64,000 nt of DNA, from contig CBDEGK010000003.1 in assembly GCA_965237855.1 (NCBI GenBank), positions 620,001 to 684,000 on the forward strand, in the 5' to 3' direction. This DNA is from CBDEGK01 sp965237855 (GTDB lineage: Bacteria; Pseudomonadota; Gammaproteobacteria; Pseudomonadales; Halieaceae). Under the pieces are notes generated by a model, which worked only from the letters and a program-made list of their open reading frames with translations, was not told the origin of the DNA and made no database searches. A program made the translations under genes and the position numbers. Positions 17,601 to 32,600 of this stretch are shown here, in pieces (position 1 is the first letter of the stretch; each line of letters starts with the position of its first letter).

Positions 17601-20600
17601 TCCGGTATTGGCGGGGTTGCAGATAGCTTTGGTGGCGGCACGGATAACGCCGGCGAGGTGCCGGTCAACTTCGAAGGTGAGATCGCCGCCATCAGAATCT
17701 ATGGCTACGCAGGCGTCAACGACGCCACGGCCCGCGCCGTACAGTTTGGCACCACCGAGGTGTTGGCAAACTACGATGCCATGACCGCAGCAGGTGCGGA
17801 AGTAATTGATGTTGACGGAGTTATTATCCCCAGCGGCGGGTTTGACACGGTAACTGGTGGCGGCGGCGGGGAGTTCACCGTTCACAGTGATGGTGAGTAC
17901 ACCTACAACCCCGACGGCGAGTTTGAGCATCTCGACGTGGGTGAAACCGCCACGGATTCGGTGACCTATACGGTTGACGATGGCAGCGGCAATACCGACA
18001 CGGCCACCATAACAGTTACCATTACCGGCATTAACGATGTCCCCGACGCGCCGTCTGCACCGGGGGGTGGCATTGCGGTAGATGTGGACGCGGGTAATGC
18101 CGCCCTAGGCATTGTTGCCCCTGATTACTCGGTAGACAACAGCCTCGACCCCGACAATGAAGACCCGGAAGCGGGTATTAGCACGGATCCCGATGTCGCT
18201 GAAGCCGATGAAATTACCATCACCATCACCCAACTACCTAGCGAGGGCGAAATCACGCTGGCCGGTGGTACTGCGGTCACGCTGAATCAGAAGTTGACCG
18301 TTGCCGAGTTAGAAGGTCTGCAATATGACGCGCCCGAGTCTGTCGACGTAGGTGGTACATACAGCGGCGCGGCCATCGATGATTTCACCTATACCGTTGA
18401 TGACGGTTACAACATACCGGTGACCGGAACTGTCACCATCGATATCAACAACTTCATTCCGCCGCCCACCATTGTCAGCCAGACCACTATTGAAGAGAGT
18501 CCAACCCTGACCGGTACTTTTGATGAGGTCAATGCGGAGACCCTCAAGGTCGTCGTTGACGGCAGCACCTATGAAGTTACCGGGCTGTCGGGCGGGCCCT
18601 TCGACAATGGTTCCGGTTTCACCAGTGACGGAGCCGGTAACTGGACGCTGGACCTGGATACTGCCGGGCAGGCCATTCTTGAAGGCACTCACAGCGTTGA
18701 GGTCACCAATACCAAGGACAGTGGTGCCACCACGTCGACCGACGCCACCACCAGCGAGCTGGTCATCGACTATATTGAGGCGCCCACCGCCGGCAGCCTC
18801 TTCACCAATGATCAGTCCCCGGTATTGACCGGCACCTTCGATGAGGCCAACGGCGCCAGTTTGACCATTGACATCACCGACCCAGACGGTCCCAATGACG
18901 AGGGCCCCTATACCCTGGGTGACCCGGGCTTTACCAGCGATGGCAGCGGCAACTGGACCCTGGATCTGACAGTTGCCGATGGCGCCGGCGGTAGTGGCGG
19001 CACGGTGCTGGCCGACGTCGAAACCTACGATATCGATACCAGCAGCAGTGGTGGCGGTGTCACCAAGAGCGATGCCACCAGTGCCGAGTTGGTGGTGGAT
19101 ACGTCGCTGGTTGAAACTGCCGAGGACGATACGCTGAGTGTCAGTGAAGACTCCTCGGCCATTGATAACACTGTGCCCGCCGATGGGGTGCTGTCCAACG
19201 ACTTCAATATTGTCGGTACGGTTGATGCCAACCTGGACAGGGAGTTTGTGGCGGCCACCGACCTTGGTGGTAACGATTTTTGGGTAGATGAAAATCTGAC
19301 CGGCATGAACTGGGATTTCGGTGGCGCCAAGACCCAGGTCAACACTGATTCAAATTTCCCCGGCATTACCCAAGCCTATGATTTTACCGGTACCGCGGCA
19401 AACACAACCCAGGAATTCTCCATCGATGAAACAGAGAGTTCCTATACTTTTGAATTGTGGGTGAAGCCCGATGCTGCCGCCGTAACCGGTACGGAATACG
19501 TCATCTTTGAAACCGGTAGCACCGGCGATGGCTTTTCCATCACCTACACACCCGGCGCCACACCCGGGACCGATATTGTCGAATTGCACTACGACGATGA
19601 TGACAGCAATCCCAATACCGACCTGTCGGTTACCCTCACCAACCTCGATGCCACCGCCGAGTTTGTTCAGATCAGTGTCGTCATCGACGATACCGCGCGG
19701 GACATCACATTGCAGGTAAATGGCGTGCACGACAGCACCCGGGTGTTTGAAACCGTCACAGATACCTATAACGGCGCCGATGACCTTGACTGGTCCAACA
19801 ACAGTGGCATGGCCCTGGGTGGCGCCAACGGCAATGCGGGGGGACTGGGGGGAGGTGGCGCTAACTTCATCGGTGAGATCGCCATTTTCCGTATTTATGA
19901 TGCGGCGCTAGACAGCGGTGATTTGGAGGGCAATTTTTCTGCGGTGGCAGATCATTTCCGGGTTATTGAGGCTACCGGCGATGCTGCTGCTCAGTCACTG
20001 ACTGAACCGGAACCGGGCAATCTGCCTGACTCGGTCCTGATTACCGGCACCGGTGGCGGTACCTTCGAGGTGTTCAGTGACGGTAGCTATTCCTACGATC
20101 CCAATGGGCAGTTCGAAGGCCTCGACGAAACCCAGACAGCCACCGACACCTTCAACTACAAGCTGGCCGATGTGTTCGGCAATACCGATACCGCATCGGT
20201 GGATACCGCCACGGTTACCGTCACCATTAACGGCGTCAATGATGCGCCGGACGCCTTTGACCAGGCTATTTCAGTGGACGTTGACGACCTCGATACCTCG
20301 ATTAATTTGCCCTTGCCGGTGACTCTCGAAGATATCGACGTCGATGATACCAACGCCAACCTGACCATCACCATTACCCAGGTACCCGGCGCCAATCACG
20401 GCTTTATTACCAAGGGCGATGGCACGGTCCTCAGCGTCAGCGACACCATCACCGTGGCGGAGCTGGATGCCCTTGAGTATGACGCGCCGGGTGCCGGCAC
20501 TTATGACGGTCTGCCGGTACAAGATTTCACCTATACCATAGATGACGGCGAGGCCAGCCCGGTAACCGGCACCGTGACGATTGCCATTCAGGGTTTTATT

Positions 20601-23600
20601 GCGGTTCCGACCGCCGATTCGCTGACTACGGTTAACCTCACCCCGACCCTCACCGGCACCTTCGATGAAGATGCCGCTGACGATCTGAAAATCACGGTAA
20701 ATGGGGTCGATTACGAGGTTACCGGCCTCCAGGGTAGTCCTACCTATGACACCGGGCTGAGCACCGATGGCAGTGGCAATTGGACCCTGGACCTCTCCAC
20801 TGGGGGGGCTGTACCAGCGGGCCTGGCCGCTGGCAATACCTATCCGGTAACCGTGTTTGTCGATGACGGATTTGGTGGCACCAACACCGACGCCACCACC
20901 AACGAACTGGTGGTGGAAGTGCTCGGTACGCCCACCGTCAACACGCTGGTGACCACGGCATCGAATCCTGTGTTGACCGGTACTTTTGATGAGGCGGACA
21001 ACGGTACGCTGACCCTGGAGATTTTCCTCGATGACGGTGCCAATGGCCCCACCGGTGGCGTGCTGCATACCTTCACCCTGGGAGACACCGGCTTTAGCGC
21101 AGACGGTTCCGGCAACTGGACCCTGGATCTCAGTGCGGTGACATCTCCACCCAATCTCGCTGACGACGAATACCATATTACGATTACCAGTGACGGCGGT
21201 GGTCAGAGCGAGGACAACTCTGGCGTCTCCACGGTTGAGCTTGAGGTTGATTCTTCGCTGACCTTGCAGGCCAACCCGGACAATGAAGCGGTCGACGCGG
21301 ATGACACGGTGACCGTGTCTGCTTCAGGCGTCCTGAGCAACGACGTGCGCCTGACCGGTTCTACCAATAGTAATCTCCTGTCTGAATATATTGCCGAAGA
21401 CGACACCCCGAACAACGCCATCTTCGAAGATGAACTGAGCAGCGGCGTGGATTTCCAGTTCGGCTTTTCACAAAACCCAAATATATTCCCAGTAACCAAC
21501 TACCCGGGCATCGTCGAGTCCTACAATATCCAGGGCGGGGCCGATGCCACCGCCGACTATGCCGACGCCATCACGGATGCTGACGCGACTTTTGAGTTTT
21601 GGTTTCAAGCCTATGACACGGTTGTAGATGGTACTGAGTACATTGTTTATGAAACCGGTAGTGCCAGCAGCGGTTTCGCGCTTACCTATACACCTAACGC
21701 CGACCCAACCGACGATGTTCTCACGCTCTACTATGACGATGCTGATGGGGGCACGACCAGCACACTCAGTATCAACCTAACCGGTATAGATCTCACCGCA
21801 GAATTCATTCAGGCGGCCGTTGTCCTTGATGTGGGTGCTGGCATTGGCCTGCACGTTAATGGCGGCAGTGGTACAACCGGTGGTCTTAGCAGCACTGGCT
21901 CTCCGACCGTTGTTGACTGGAGCGATAATGACGACGCGGCTCTAGGTAAATCGTCAGGCGCCCTGGGAGCCGATGACCAAATAAGTGGAACTCCTATCGC
22001 CCTGCTGGGTGAATACGCGATTGTAAGGGTCTACGACACCGTTCTGAGCGCGGGCTCTCCCGGCTCGGCCAATACTATTGCCGACAGCTATGTCTCCACT
22101 GCAAATCACATGTTCGTGTCGGGTGCCAGTGGTTTCACCTCGGACACCATGTCGGAGCCAGCACCTAACACCTCTGCAAATTCCGTAAGCATCACGGCGG
22201 ATAGTGGTGGTTCGGCTACAGTCTATTCCGACGGTAGTTATACCTATGATCCCAATGGGGCGTTTGATTCTCTGGCCTTTGATGCAACGGATACAGATAC
22301 CTTCACGTACACGGTATCCGATGTTCTGGGCAATACAGCTACCAATGTAGTGACCATTACCGTCTCTGGAGTCGCCGATATCGCGCCGACGCTTGATACG
22401 ACGATTGCGGACCAGTCGGACACCGATGGCGACGTGATCAGTGTGAATGTGAGTGGCAACTTTGCCGATGACGACACGTTGACGTTTAGTGAGACGGGCT
22501 TGCCCAGTGGTCTGAGTATCAGCAGTGGCGGGTTGATCAGTGGCACCCTGGCGGATGACGCATCGGACACGGATCCGTACACGGTGACGGTGACGGCGGA
22601 TGACGGTGACCAGACGGTGACGGATGTGTTCGTGTGGACGGTTGGCGATATCGCGCCGACGCTTGATACGACGATCACGGATCAAGCAAACAACGACGAA
22701 GATGTAGTGAGTTTGGATCTCAGCACTAATTTTGCTGACGATGATCCTCTGACTTTTACAGCCACTGGACTGCCTACGGGTTTAAGCATTGGCAGTGGAG
22801 GCGTTGTATCTGGAACTGTCTCAGCATCCAGCGAAGAAGCATTCACGGTGACGGTGACGGCGGATGACGGTGACCAGACGGTGACGGATGTGTTCGTGTG
22901 GACGGTTGGCGATATCGCGCCGACGCTTGATACGACGATTGCGGACCAGTCGGACACCGATGGCGACGTGATCAGTGTGAATGTGAGTGGCAACTTTGCC
23001 GATGACGACACGTTGACGTTTAGTGAGACGGGCTTGCCCAGTGGTCTGAGTATCAGCAGTGGCGGGTTGATCAGTGGCACGCTGGCGGATGACGCGTCGG
23101 ATACGGATCCGTACACGGTGACGGTGACGGCGGATGACGGTGACCAGACGGTGACGGATGTGTTCGTGTGGACGGTTGGCGATATCGCGCCGACGGTTGA
23201 TACGACGATTGCGGACCAGTCGGACACCGATGGTGACGTCATCAGTGTGAATGTGAGTGGCAACTTTGCCGATGACGACACGTTGACGTTTAGTGAGACG
23301 GGCTTGCCCAGTGGTCTGAGTATCAGCAGTGGCGGGTTGATCAGTGGCACGCTGGCGGATGATGCATCGGATACGGGTCCGTACACGGTGACGGTGACGG
23401 CGGATGACGGTGACCAGACGGTGACGGATGTGTTCGTGTGGACGGTTGACGATGCAGTGCCCGAGATCACCAGCGACGGAGGCAATCCAACAGCGACGAT
23501 ATTTGTTAACGAAGGCACGACGGCGGTGACGGATGTCAATGCAAGCGACGTTGATACCGCGCAGGGTGATCTGACGTATACCATCTCTGGCGGCGCCGAT

Positions 23601-26600
23601 GAAACTGCATTCTCAATCGATAGCAGTACTGGCGTGCTGGTCTTTGACAGTGCACCGGATTACGAGATTCCAACCGATCACAATGGTGACAATGACTATC
23701 AGGTCGAGGTCACGGTAACGGATGCTAACGGCAATACAGATAGCCAGCTAATCATGGTTACGGTCAACAATATTGACGACACGCCGCCGGTCATAGACAG
23801 TGACAGCACGGTATCGGCGGCTGAGAACTTTGGCACGGTGACAACCGTACTGCAGGTCACGGCCAACGAGTCGATCGCCTCCTTTGACATTATTGGAGGC
23901 ACCGATTCGGGCGCCTTCAGTATCGATGGCAGCGGCAACATCACCTTTGATGCAGACCCGAACTTTGAACCCGCCGGTGATGCCAATGGCGATCACGATT
24001 ACGAACTAATTGTGAGGGTCACCGATGGTTCGGGCAATACCGATACCCAGGCTATCACCATTACCCTGACCAACGTCAACGAGCAACCCACGCTGGATAA
24101 TGCCCTGTTAGACCAGGGTGCCACCGAGGCCAGCTCCTTCAACTTCACGGTACCAGCCAACACCTTTAATGACGTGGACATTGGCGATACCCTGGCCCTG
24201 ACAGCGACCCTGGATAACGGCGACCCGCTGCCAAGCTGGTTGAGCTTCGATGGTACTGAGTTCACCGGTACGCCGGACAACGGCGACGTGGGCACCATCA
24301 GCGTCAAGGTCACCGCCACGGATGACGGCGGGCTGACGGTTACCGATACCTTCGATATCACAGTAGCGGATGTTGACCAGACGCCCTCAGCGGGCAATGA
24401 CAGTATCACCGTCGCAGAAAGCGGTACTGCTACGCAGCTGGTGGGCGGTTTCAGTTCTGTGCTGAACAACGACACTGGTGTTAATGATACCCCGGTGACC
24501 GTCACGGTTGAGTCTGGCCCCAGTCACGCCAGCAGCTTTATCCTGAACACCGACGGTACCTTCTCCTACACCCACGATGGCACCGATACCCCAACCACCG
24601 ATAGCTTCAGCTACCGGGTCACGGATGCCGATGGTGATTTCGACATCGCCACGGTCAGCATCACCATCAACGCCGTGGATGATACGGCCCCGACCTTCGC
24701 CGGCCAGAGTCACGGCTACGTGGAAGGGCAGACCACCGGCACGGTAGTGGCCACCCTGAGTGCCAGCGATGATTTCGGGGTCACCGGTTACACCTTCGCC
24801 TTGGGCGGTGGCACCACCAGCCAGGACGGCTTCTACAGCGTCGATGGCAGCGGCCAGATTTCGATTACCGCCGCGGGTGTGGCCAACGCCGCGCGCAATG
24901 ACTTTGAGACCACGCCGAACAGCTTTAACTATGACCTGGTTGCCACGGATGCCGCGGGTAACACCAGTAGTGCAACGGTCACCCTGAACGTCACTGACTT
25001 CGACGACGAGACACCCGAGATCAGCAGTGACGGCGGTGGCGCGACCGCCTCGATCGATGTGGACGAGGACGAGACGGCGGTGACCACGGTCACGGCTGAC
25101 GATGTCGATACCGACCCGTCCGCCTTGAGCTTCTCCCTCAGTGGTGGTGACGATTCAGCCAAGTTCTCCATCGATACCAGCACCGGTGTCCTGACCTTTA
25201 TCGTCGGCCCAGACTTTGAGAGCCCGACCGATACCGGTGGCGACAATACCTACGAGGTGGAAGTCCAGGTCAGCGATGGCACCCGCACCGATACCCAACT
25301 GAGCTCGGTCAATGTACAGAACCGGGATGACGGAGCGCCGCTGATCAGTAATGCGAGTGTGAACATCAACGAGAACACCGTGGATACAACGCTGGTATAC
25401 GACGTTAGCGATGCGGCTACCGGGACTAACAATGACCCGGATGGTGATCCGATTACCTACAGCATTACCGGCGGTAGCGGGCAGACCGCCTTCAGTATTA
25501 ACACCTCCACCGGTGCGATCACGGTGCTCGACAGCAACCAGCTGGATCGTGAGAGCGTGTCCAGCTTAACCCTGACGGTTAAAGCCTCTGCGGGCATTAC
25601 GCCCGATACTGATACCGCGACCATCACCGTCAATCTCGATGATGTGGAAGAGACTCCCGCAGATACCACGGGCAGTGACCTGGCTGGCACTGTGACCGAG
25701 GGTGATGTGGGCGATGCGGCTGAGACCGATACCGGCACCCTGGTCATTAGCGATGCGGATGCCACCGACAGCCCGAGCTTCGCCGATGTGGGTAGTACGG
25801 CGGGTGATAACGTTCGGGGCGCGTTTGAACTGACCAGCGGCGTGTGGACCTACACCCTGGACCAGAGTGCGGTGCAAAACCTGGCAGCGGCAGCCACCAC
25901 CACGGATAACATTACCTACACGGCCACCGATGGCACGACGGCGACGGTGGTGGTCACGATCACTGGCACCAATGATGATCCGGTGATTACTAGTGGCGAT
26001 ACCAAGACCGTGTTGGAGAACATCGCCACCACCACCACAGTGGTTGATGTCGATGCCACCGATGTGGATGGCGAGACACCGACCTACAGCATCATCGGCG
26101 GTGCCGATGCGGGTGATTTCAACATCAACACCTCAACCGGTGCGCTGACCTTTGCCTCGTCACCGGACTTTGAGTCCCCGGCCGATGCCAATACCGACAA
26201 CGACTACATCATCCAGGTTCAGGCCGCCGACGGCAAAGGCGGCACAGATACCCAGACCATTACCATCACGGTAAGTGCGGTAGACGAGACCAGCCCCACC
26301 GCCAACGATGACGGCATTATTGTCGACGAAGGTGCAACTGCTACGAGCTTGGTCGGTGGGGCCACCTCGGTGCTTGGCAATGATATTGAGGGCGATATCC
26401 CGGTCACCGTGACGCTGGTCAGTGGCCCGAGTCATGCCGCCGTTGATGGCTTCACCCTGAACCTGGACGGTACCTTCTCCTACGCCCACGACGACAGCGA
26501 GACGCCAACCATCGACAGCTTTGTCTACAAAGTCACTGACGTGGACGGCGACACCGCCACCGCCACGGTTGATATCACCATTACCCCGATTGATGACACC

Positions 26601-29600
26601 GACCCGAACATCACCAGTACCAACAGTGTGTCGGTGGCCGAAGGCTTTGGTACGGCAACGACCGTTTTGGCGATAACGGCGGACGAGGCTATTACCAATT
26701 TCAGTCTCAGCGGCACCGATGTCGGTGATTTCAGCATCGATAGCAGTACCGGTGAAATCACCTTTAATGCCGACCCGGACTTCGAGAACCCGGCTGACGA
26801 CAATGGCGACAATGCCTATCAGCTGACGGTGACGGTCACCGACGGTAACGGCAATACCGATACCCAGGCCATAACCATTTCTGTGACCAATGTCGATGAG
26901 TCCGCGCCGAGCGCAGGTAACGACAGTATCACGCTCAATGAAGGCGGCAGCGCCTCAGTCCTGGATAGCACGGCCAGCTCCGTGCTGGATAACGATACCG
27001 GTGTCGAAGACACCCCGGTGACCGTCACGGTTGAGTCTGGCCCCAGTCACGCCAGCAGCTTTATCCTGAACACCGACGGTACCTTCTCCTACACCCACGA
27101 TGGCACCGATACCCCAACCACCGATAGCTTCAGCTACCGGGTCACGGATGCCGATGGTGATTTCGACATCGCCACGGTCAGCATCACCATCAACGCCGTG
27201 GATGATACGGCCCCGACCTTCGCCGGCCAGAGTCACGGCTACGTGGAAGGGCAGACCACCGGCACGGTAGTGGCCACCCTGAGTGCCAGCGATGATTTCG
27301 GGGTCACCGGTTACACCTTCGCCTTGGGCGGTGGCACCACCAGCCAGGACGGCTTCTACAGCGTCGATGGCAGCGGCCAGATTTCGATTACCGCCGCGGG
27401 TGTGGCCAACGCCGCGCGCAATGACTTTGAGACCACGCCGAACAGCTTTAACTATGACCTGGTTGCCACGGATGCCGCGGGTAACACCAGTAGTGCAACG
27501 GTCACCCTGAACGTCACTGACTTCGACGACGAGACACCCGAGATCAGCAGTGACGGCGGTGGCGCGACCGCCTCGATCGATGTGGACGAGGACGAGACGG
27601 CGGTGACCACGGTCACGGCTGACGATGTCGATACCGACCCGTCCGCCTTGAGCTTCTCCCTCAGTGGTGGTGACGATTCAGCCAAGTTCTCCATCGATAC
27701 CAGCACCGGTGTCCTGACCTTTATCGTCGGCCCAGACTTTGAGAGCCCGACCGATACCGGTGGCGACAATACCTACGAGGTGGAAGTCCAGGTCAGCGAT
27801 GGCACCCGCACCGATACCCAACTGATCTCGGTCAATGTACAAAACAGGGATGATAATGCCCCGCTGATCAGTGATGACAACGTTAGCATTAATGAGAACA
27901 CGTCCAATACCACACAAGTCTATGACGTGAACAACGTCGGTGGCCTGGGCGATGACCTTGACCCGGATGGTAATGCGGTGACCTACAGCATTACCGGCGG
28001 TAGCGGGCAGACCGCCTTCAGTATTGACAGCACGACAGGTGCGGTCACGGTTATCGACAGCAACCAGCTGGATCGTGAGTCGGTATCCAGCTTGACACTG
28101 GATATCACGGCAACCAGTGCCGGTGGCAGCGATACGGCGACGGTCACGTTTAACCTCAACGACCTGGATGACAACCCGGTGGATACTACCGGCACTGATC
28201 TGAGCGGTGACGTAACCGAGGGCGATGTGGGCGATGCTGCTGAGACCGACACGGGCACCCTGATTATTGGCGATGATGATGCCACGGCCAGCCCGAGTTT
28301 CGTCGATCAACCGAGCCAAGCGGGTAGTAAGGCCCTGGGTACGTTTGAGCTGAGCAGTGGGGTGTGGACCTACACCCTGGACCAGAGTGCGGTGCAAAAC
28401 CTGGCAGCGGCAGCCACCACCACGGATAACATTACCTACACGGCCACCGATGGCACGACGGCGGCGGTGGTGGTTACCATCACGGGCACCAATGATGATC
28501 CGGTGATTACCAGTGGCAGCGGAGATACCTTTAGCCAGGGCATCAGTGAAAACATTGCCGCGGTTACTACGATTACCGCCACGGATGTTGATGATTTAAC
28601 CACCCTGGGATATTCCATCCTCGGCGGTGCAGATGCGTCGTTGTTCCAGATAGACAGCAGCGGCAACCTCAGCTTCAAAACAGCACCGGACTTTGAAGTA
28701 CCTGAGGATTCAGATAGCGATAACGTGTACGAGGTGGTGGTCCAGGTTAACGACGGTGTTGGCGGTACAGACACCCAGGCGGTGACTGTCACGGTCACTA
28801 ATGTCGATGAAGGCGGCCCTACTGGAATTGACGATAATGCAGCGGCCGCAGAAGGTGGTTCCGCAATTGCCGGAAATCTGCTGACCAATGACCTGGCATC
28901 CGATACGCCCATTACAATCACGGCTGGAACAGAAGGTATCACTGGCGACGCGATCGGACTGGGCGCGGTATTCAATACCAATGCTGGCGGCTTCCTGACG
29001 ATAAATGCCGATGGCAGCTACGGTTATACCCCGCCGCCACTGGGTAGTGTTCCACCGGGAGGGCTCACAGAGACCTTCATCTACACGGTGACCGACAGCG
29101 ACGGCGATACCGGCACAGCTACCCTGACCATATTGGTTGCAGACAGTGATCAAAACGTGTTGGCAGTCGACGACATCGACTCGGCACTGGAAGGCGGTGC
29201 GGCTGCGACAGGCGACGTTCTGGCCAATGATGCAACTGGCGATGCACCCGCCTCGGTAACCTCAGCGGTAGACCAGGATCTCAATTCACTGACGATTGAT
29301 TCGGCCAACGCCACCCCTGCGGGCGGCTCTATCACGCTCAACGGTGATGGCAGCTACAGTTATACACCGCCGGCCGATGGGTTGGTCCCTGCTGGCGGTG
29401 TTACCGAAACCTTCACTTATACCGTTACCGATGCCGATGGGGACACCGCCACCGCCACCTTGACTATCACTGTTGGCGATGCCGGGGATGTTATTCCACC
29501 AACGATTGACCCCGGTCAGGCATTTGACTATTTGGAGAATCGGAGTGCCGGAGATACCGTTGGTGTTTTGACTGCTTCGGACAACAATGCGATTGCCAGC

Positions 29601-32600
29601 TTTGTGTTCGTGGATTCCGGCACTACGACCAGTGCGGATGGTTTTTACCAGGTGGATGTAAGTGGTCATATAACGATCACGACGGCAGGTGTGACGGCGG
29701 CAAGCAATGATTTCGAAACTGCACCCAATGCATTTGTCTATAGTATCCGCGCAGCAGATGCAGCCGGAAACACAGCTACAGCCTCTGTAACTTTGAATGT
29801 TACTGACGTAGTTGAGGTCGGCGGTGATACCACACCCCCGGTAATCGGAGATCAAATTGTAGATTACGCAGAAAATCAAATCGCTGGCGCTGTCCTGGGA
29901 ACGATTGTTGCTAGTGACAATGAGGGTGTATCCACCTACAGATTTGTCAACAGTAATAGCACTACCAGTGCGGATGGCTATTTTCAGATAGATTCATCCG
30001 GTAGCGTGACGCTCACGTCGTTGGGGGCGGGGTCTGCGCTTAACGACTATGAGACGGGGCTTAACTCGAACGATTATGATATTCGGGTATTGGATGCTGC
30101 GGGCAATAGTGACACCGCCACTTTGACCTTGTCGGTGACCGATGCGGATGAGAATCCGCCGACAGCCCCGACAGTCAATACCTTGGCCAGCACCACAGAC
30201 AAACCCACGATTACTGGCTCTGCAACTCTGTTGGCTGATGAAACACTTACCGTCAGTGTGGATGGAGAAACCTACACAGAGGGCGATGGCAATCTGAGTG
30301 TGACTGGGTCGACATGGAGTCTTGTTATACCTGTCGGTAACGAGCTGAGCGATGGCAGTTACGAAGTTGTAGCCACCGCGACTGACGCCGCAGGCAATGC
30401 GACCTCTGACGCAACCAGTGCCGAACTCTCGGTAGATACTGAGGCGCCAGACATACCAACGGTTAATAGCCTACTGACATCCAGTAGTACACCCACTTTG
30501 ACCGGTACAGCCACGGTGGGCGCAGGAGAGACCTTCACTGTCCAGGTTGGCAGCACCATCTATACCGATGGAGACGGGCATCTCACCCTGACCGGAACCA
30601 GTTGGGAGCTGGTTGTGCCTGGTGCGAGCCCCGTGGCTGATGGCGAATACAACGTCGTAGCCAAAGTCGCCGACCCTGCGGGTAATGTGTCGATAGATGT
30701 AACTCTGGGTGAGCTGGAGGTCGACACCACCGCACCTGGTAGACCCACGGTGGATACGTTTACCACCAATAATGTAGAACCGGTACTCACCGGAACCGCG
30801 ATACTCGGCCCCAACGAAATACTCAAAGTGAAGGTAAATGGTATTACCTACACCGAAGGCGATGGCAACCTTACAATCTTTGGTGATGATACATGGACAC
30901 TGGCAATACCAACTCCAAATGCTCTCGGCGAGGGTGTTTACGAGGTCGTTGCGACGGCGACGGATCTCGCAGGAAATGCGATAGCAGACAGCACATTCAT
31001 TGAGCTCACGATTGATCTTACAGCGCCGACGGTGCCGACAGTCAATACCCTCACCACCAGCACGGTTCCGCCAATTGTTACAGGCACAGCTAATCCAGGA
31101 TCAGGAGAAACTCTTAACGTCACGATCAACGGCGCGACTTATAACAACGTCCTGGTTGTTGGCGGTAACTGGATACTGGATACGGGAACAAGCACTCCCA
31201 GTAGCGGTGCGCTGGGTACATTTATAGATGGCGTGTCCTACGATGTCGATGCGGTACTGATCGATGAGGCAGGAAACGATTCCTCCGACTTTACTAACTC
31301 GGAAGTCACTATTGATTTAACAGCACCGGCGCAACCCACCGTGAACAGCCAGGTGACAAATACTATGACGCCGGTTATAACAGGCACAGCGGTAGTTGGC
31401 GGTGGAGATACACTGAAGGTCACCATTAACTCGGTCGAGTACACGGCCGGTGACGGTAACCTGGTGTACAACGCAGGTACAGAGACCTGGACACTAACCA
31501 TTCCTGCGCTCGATTTTCTGCTCGATGACGTCTACGACGTCACCGCGGAAATTGATGATGGCGCTGGAAATATTGCTACCGATGCCAGTTCTGGTGAACT
31601 CACGGTTGATACGGTGTTCCCTTCTACACCTAGCGTTTCCCCGCTCACGACGGTGGACAATACGCCGACATTGAATGGTACGGCCACGGTAGTTAGTGGA
31701 GAAACTCTCACGGTCGCCGTGAATGGGGTTGTATATGAAGAAGGGGATGGACAGCTGACACTGGTGGGAACGGATTGGACTCTGACAATTCCCGATGCTA
31801 ACTCCTTGTCTGAAGACACCTATAGCGTCACAGCTACTGTCACCGATCTGGCCGGAAACGCCAATGAGGACAATACCAATGATGAACTGGTTGTTGATTT
31901 GTCTGGCCCGCCTACACCAACGGTTAACAGCCAGGTAACCAGTGATACCACCCCAACTATTATCGGTACCTATGATAGTACTGCTTCGCCAGGCGGCTTA
32001 ACCGTGACCATCGGGACCGATGTCTATGTGCTTGGTGTAGATCCTGAACTTACCGCGATATCAGATAGCTGGATACTGAACCTAAATGGCACCGCTGGAT
32101 TGCCGGATGCCACCTATAATGTTGTAGTCGTGGCGACGGATGCCTTGGGCAATAACAGCAGTGACTTGACCGCTGGTGAATTGATCGTCGATACAACGGA
32201 CCCGCTGATTGCACCAACTGTAAATGCCATCGCCACTAGCGATGATACGCCGTTCCTCACCGGTACTGCGGTCCTGGAAACGGGGGAGTCCCTGTTTGTG
32301 ACGGTCAACGGTAAGACCTATACGCAGGCAGACGCAGCGCTGGATCTGGTGGGTAACAACTGGACTCTGTTGATACCCAATCCCGACGCACTTGCTGATG
32401 GCACCTACGAAGTTACCGCAACCATTCGTGATGCGGCAACCAATAGCATCAGCGATGCTACTTCCAACGAACTGGTTGTCGATTCTGCTGCACCTGCTCC
32501 TCCAGTGGTTGTTGCGCAAATTACGAATTCACCGCTGCCAACGATTGAGGGTAACGCCTTCTTGCAAGCCGGAGAGCAATTGCGTGTTACGGTAAATGGC

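Noticed and set aside
22377..23450. CRISPR-like array
   Set aside because: The units are 264-270 bases, in frame, protein-coding and contiguous without unique spacers; no cas genes are present.
20271..23584. Long open frames on the minus strand (20271-21176, 21954-22685, 22682-23584)
   Set aside because: They lie wholly within the giant gene, follow its repeat pattern in mirror and have low-complexity Ser/Thr/Val or Arg/His/Gly products with no recognisable domain. They result from the codon composition of the sense strand.
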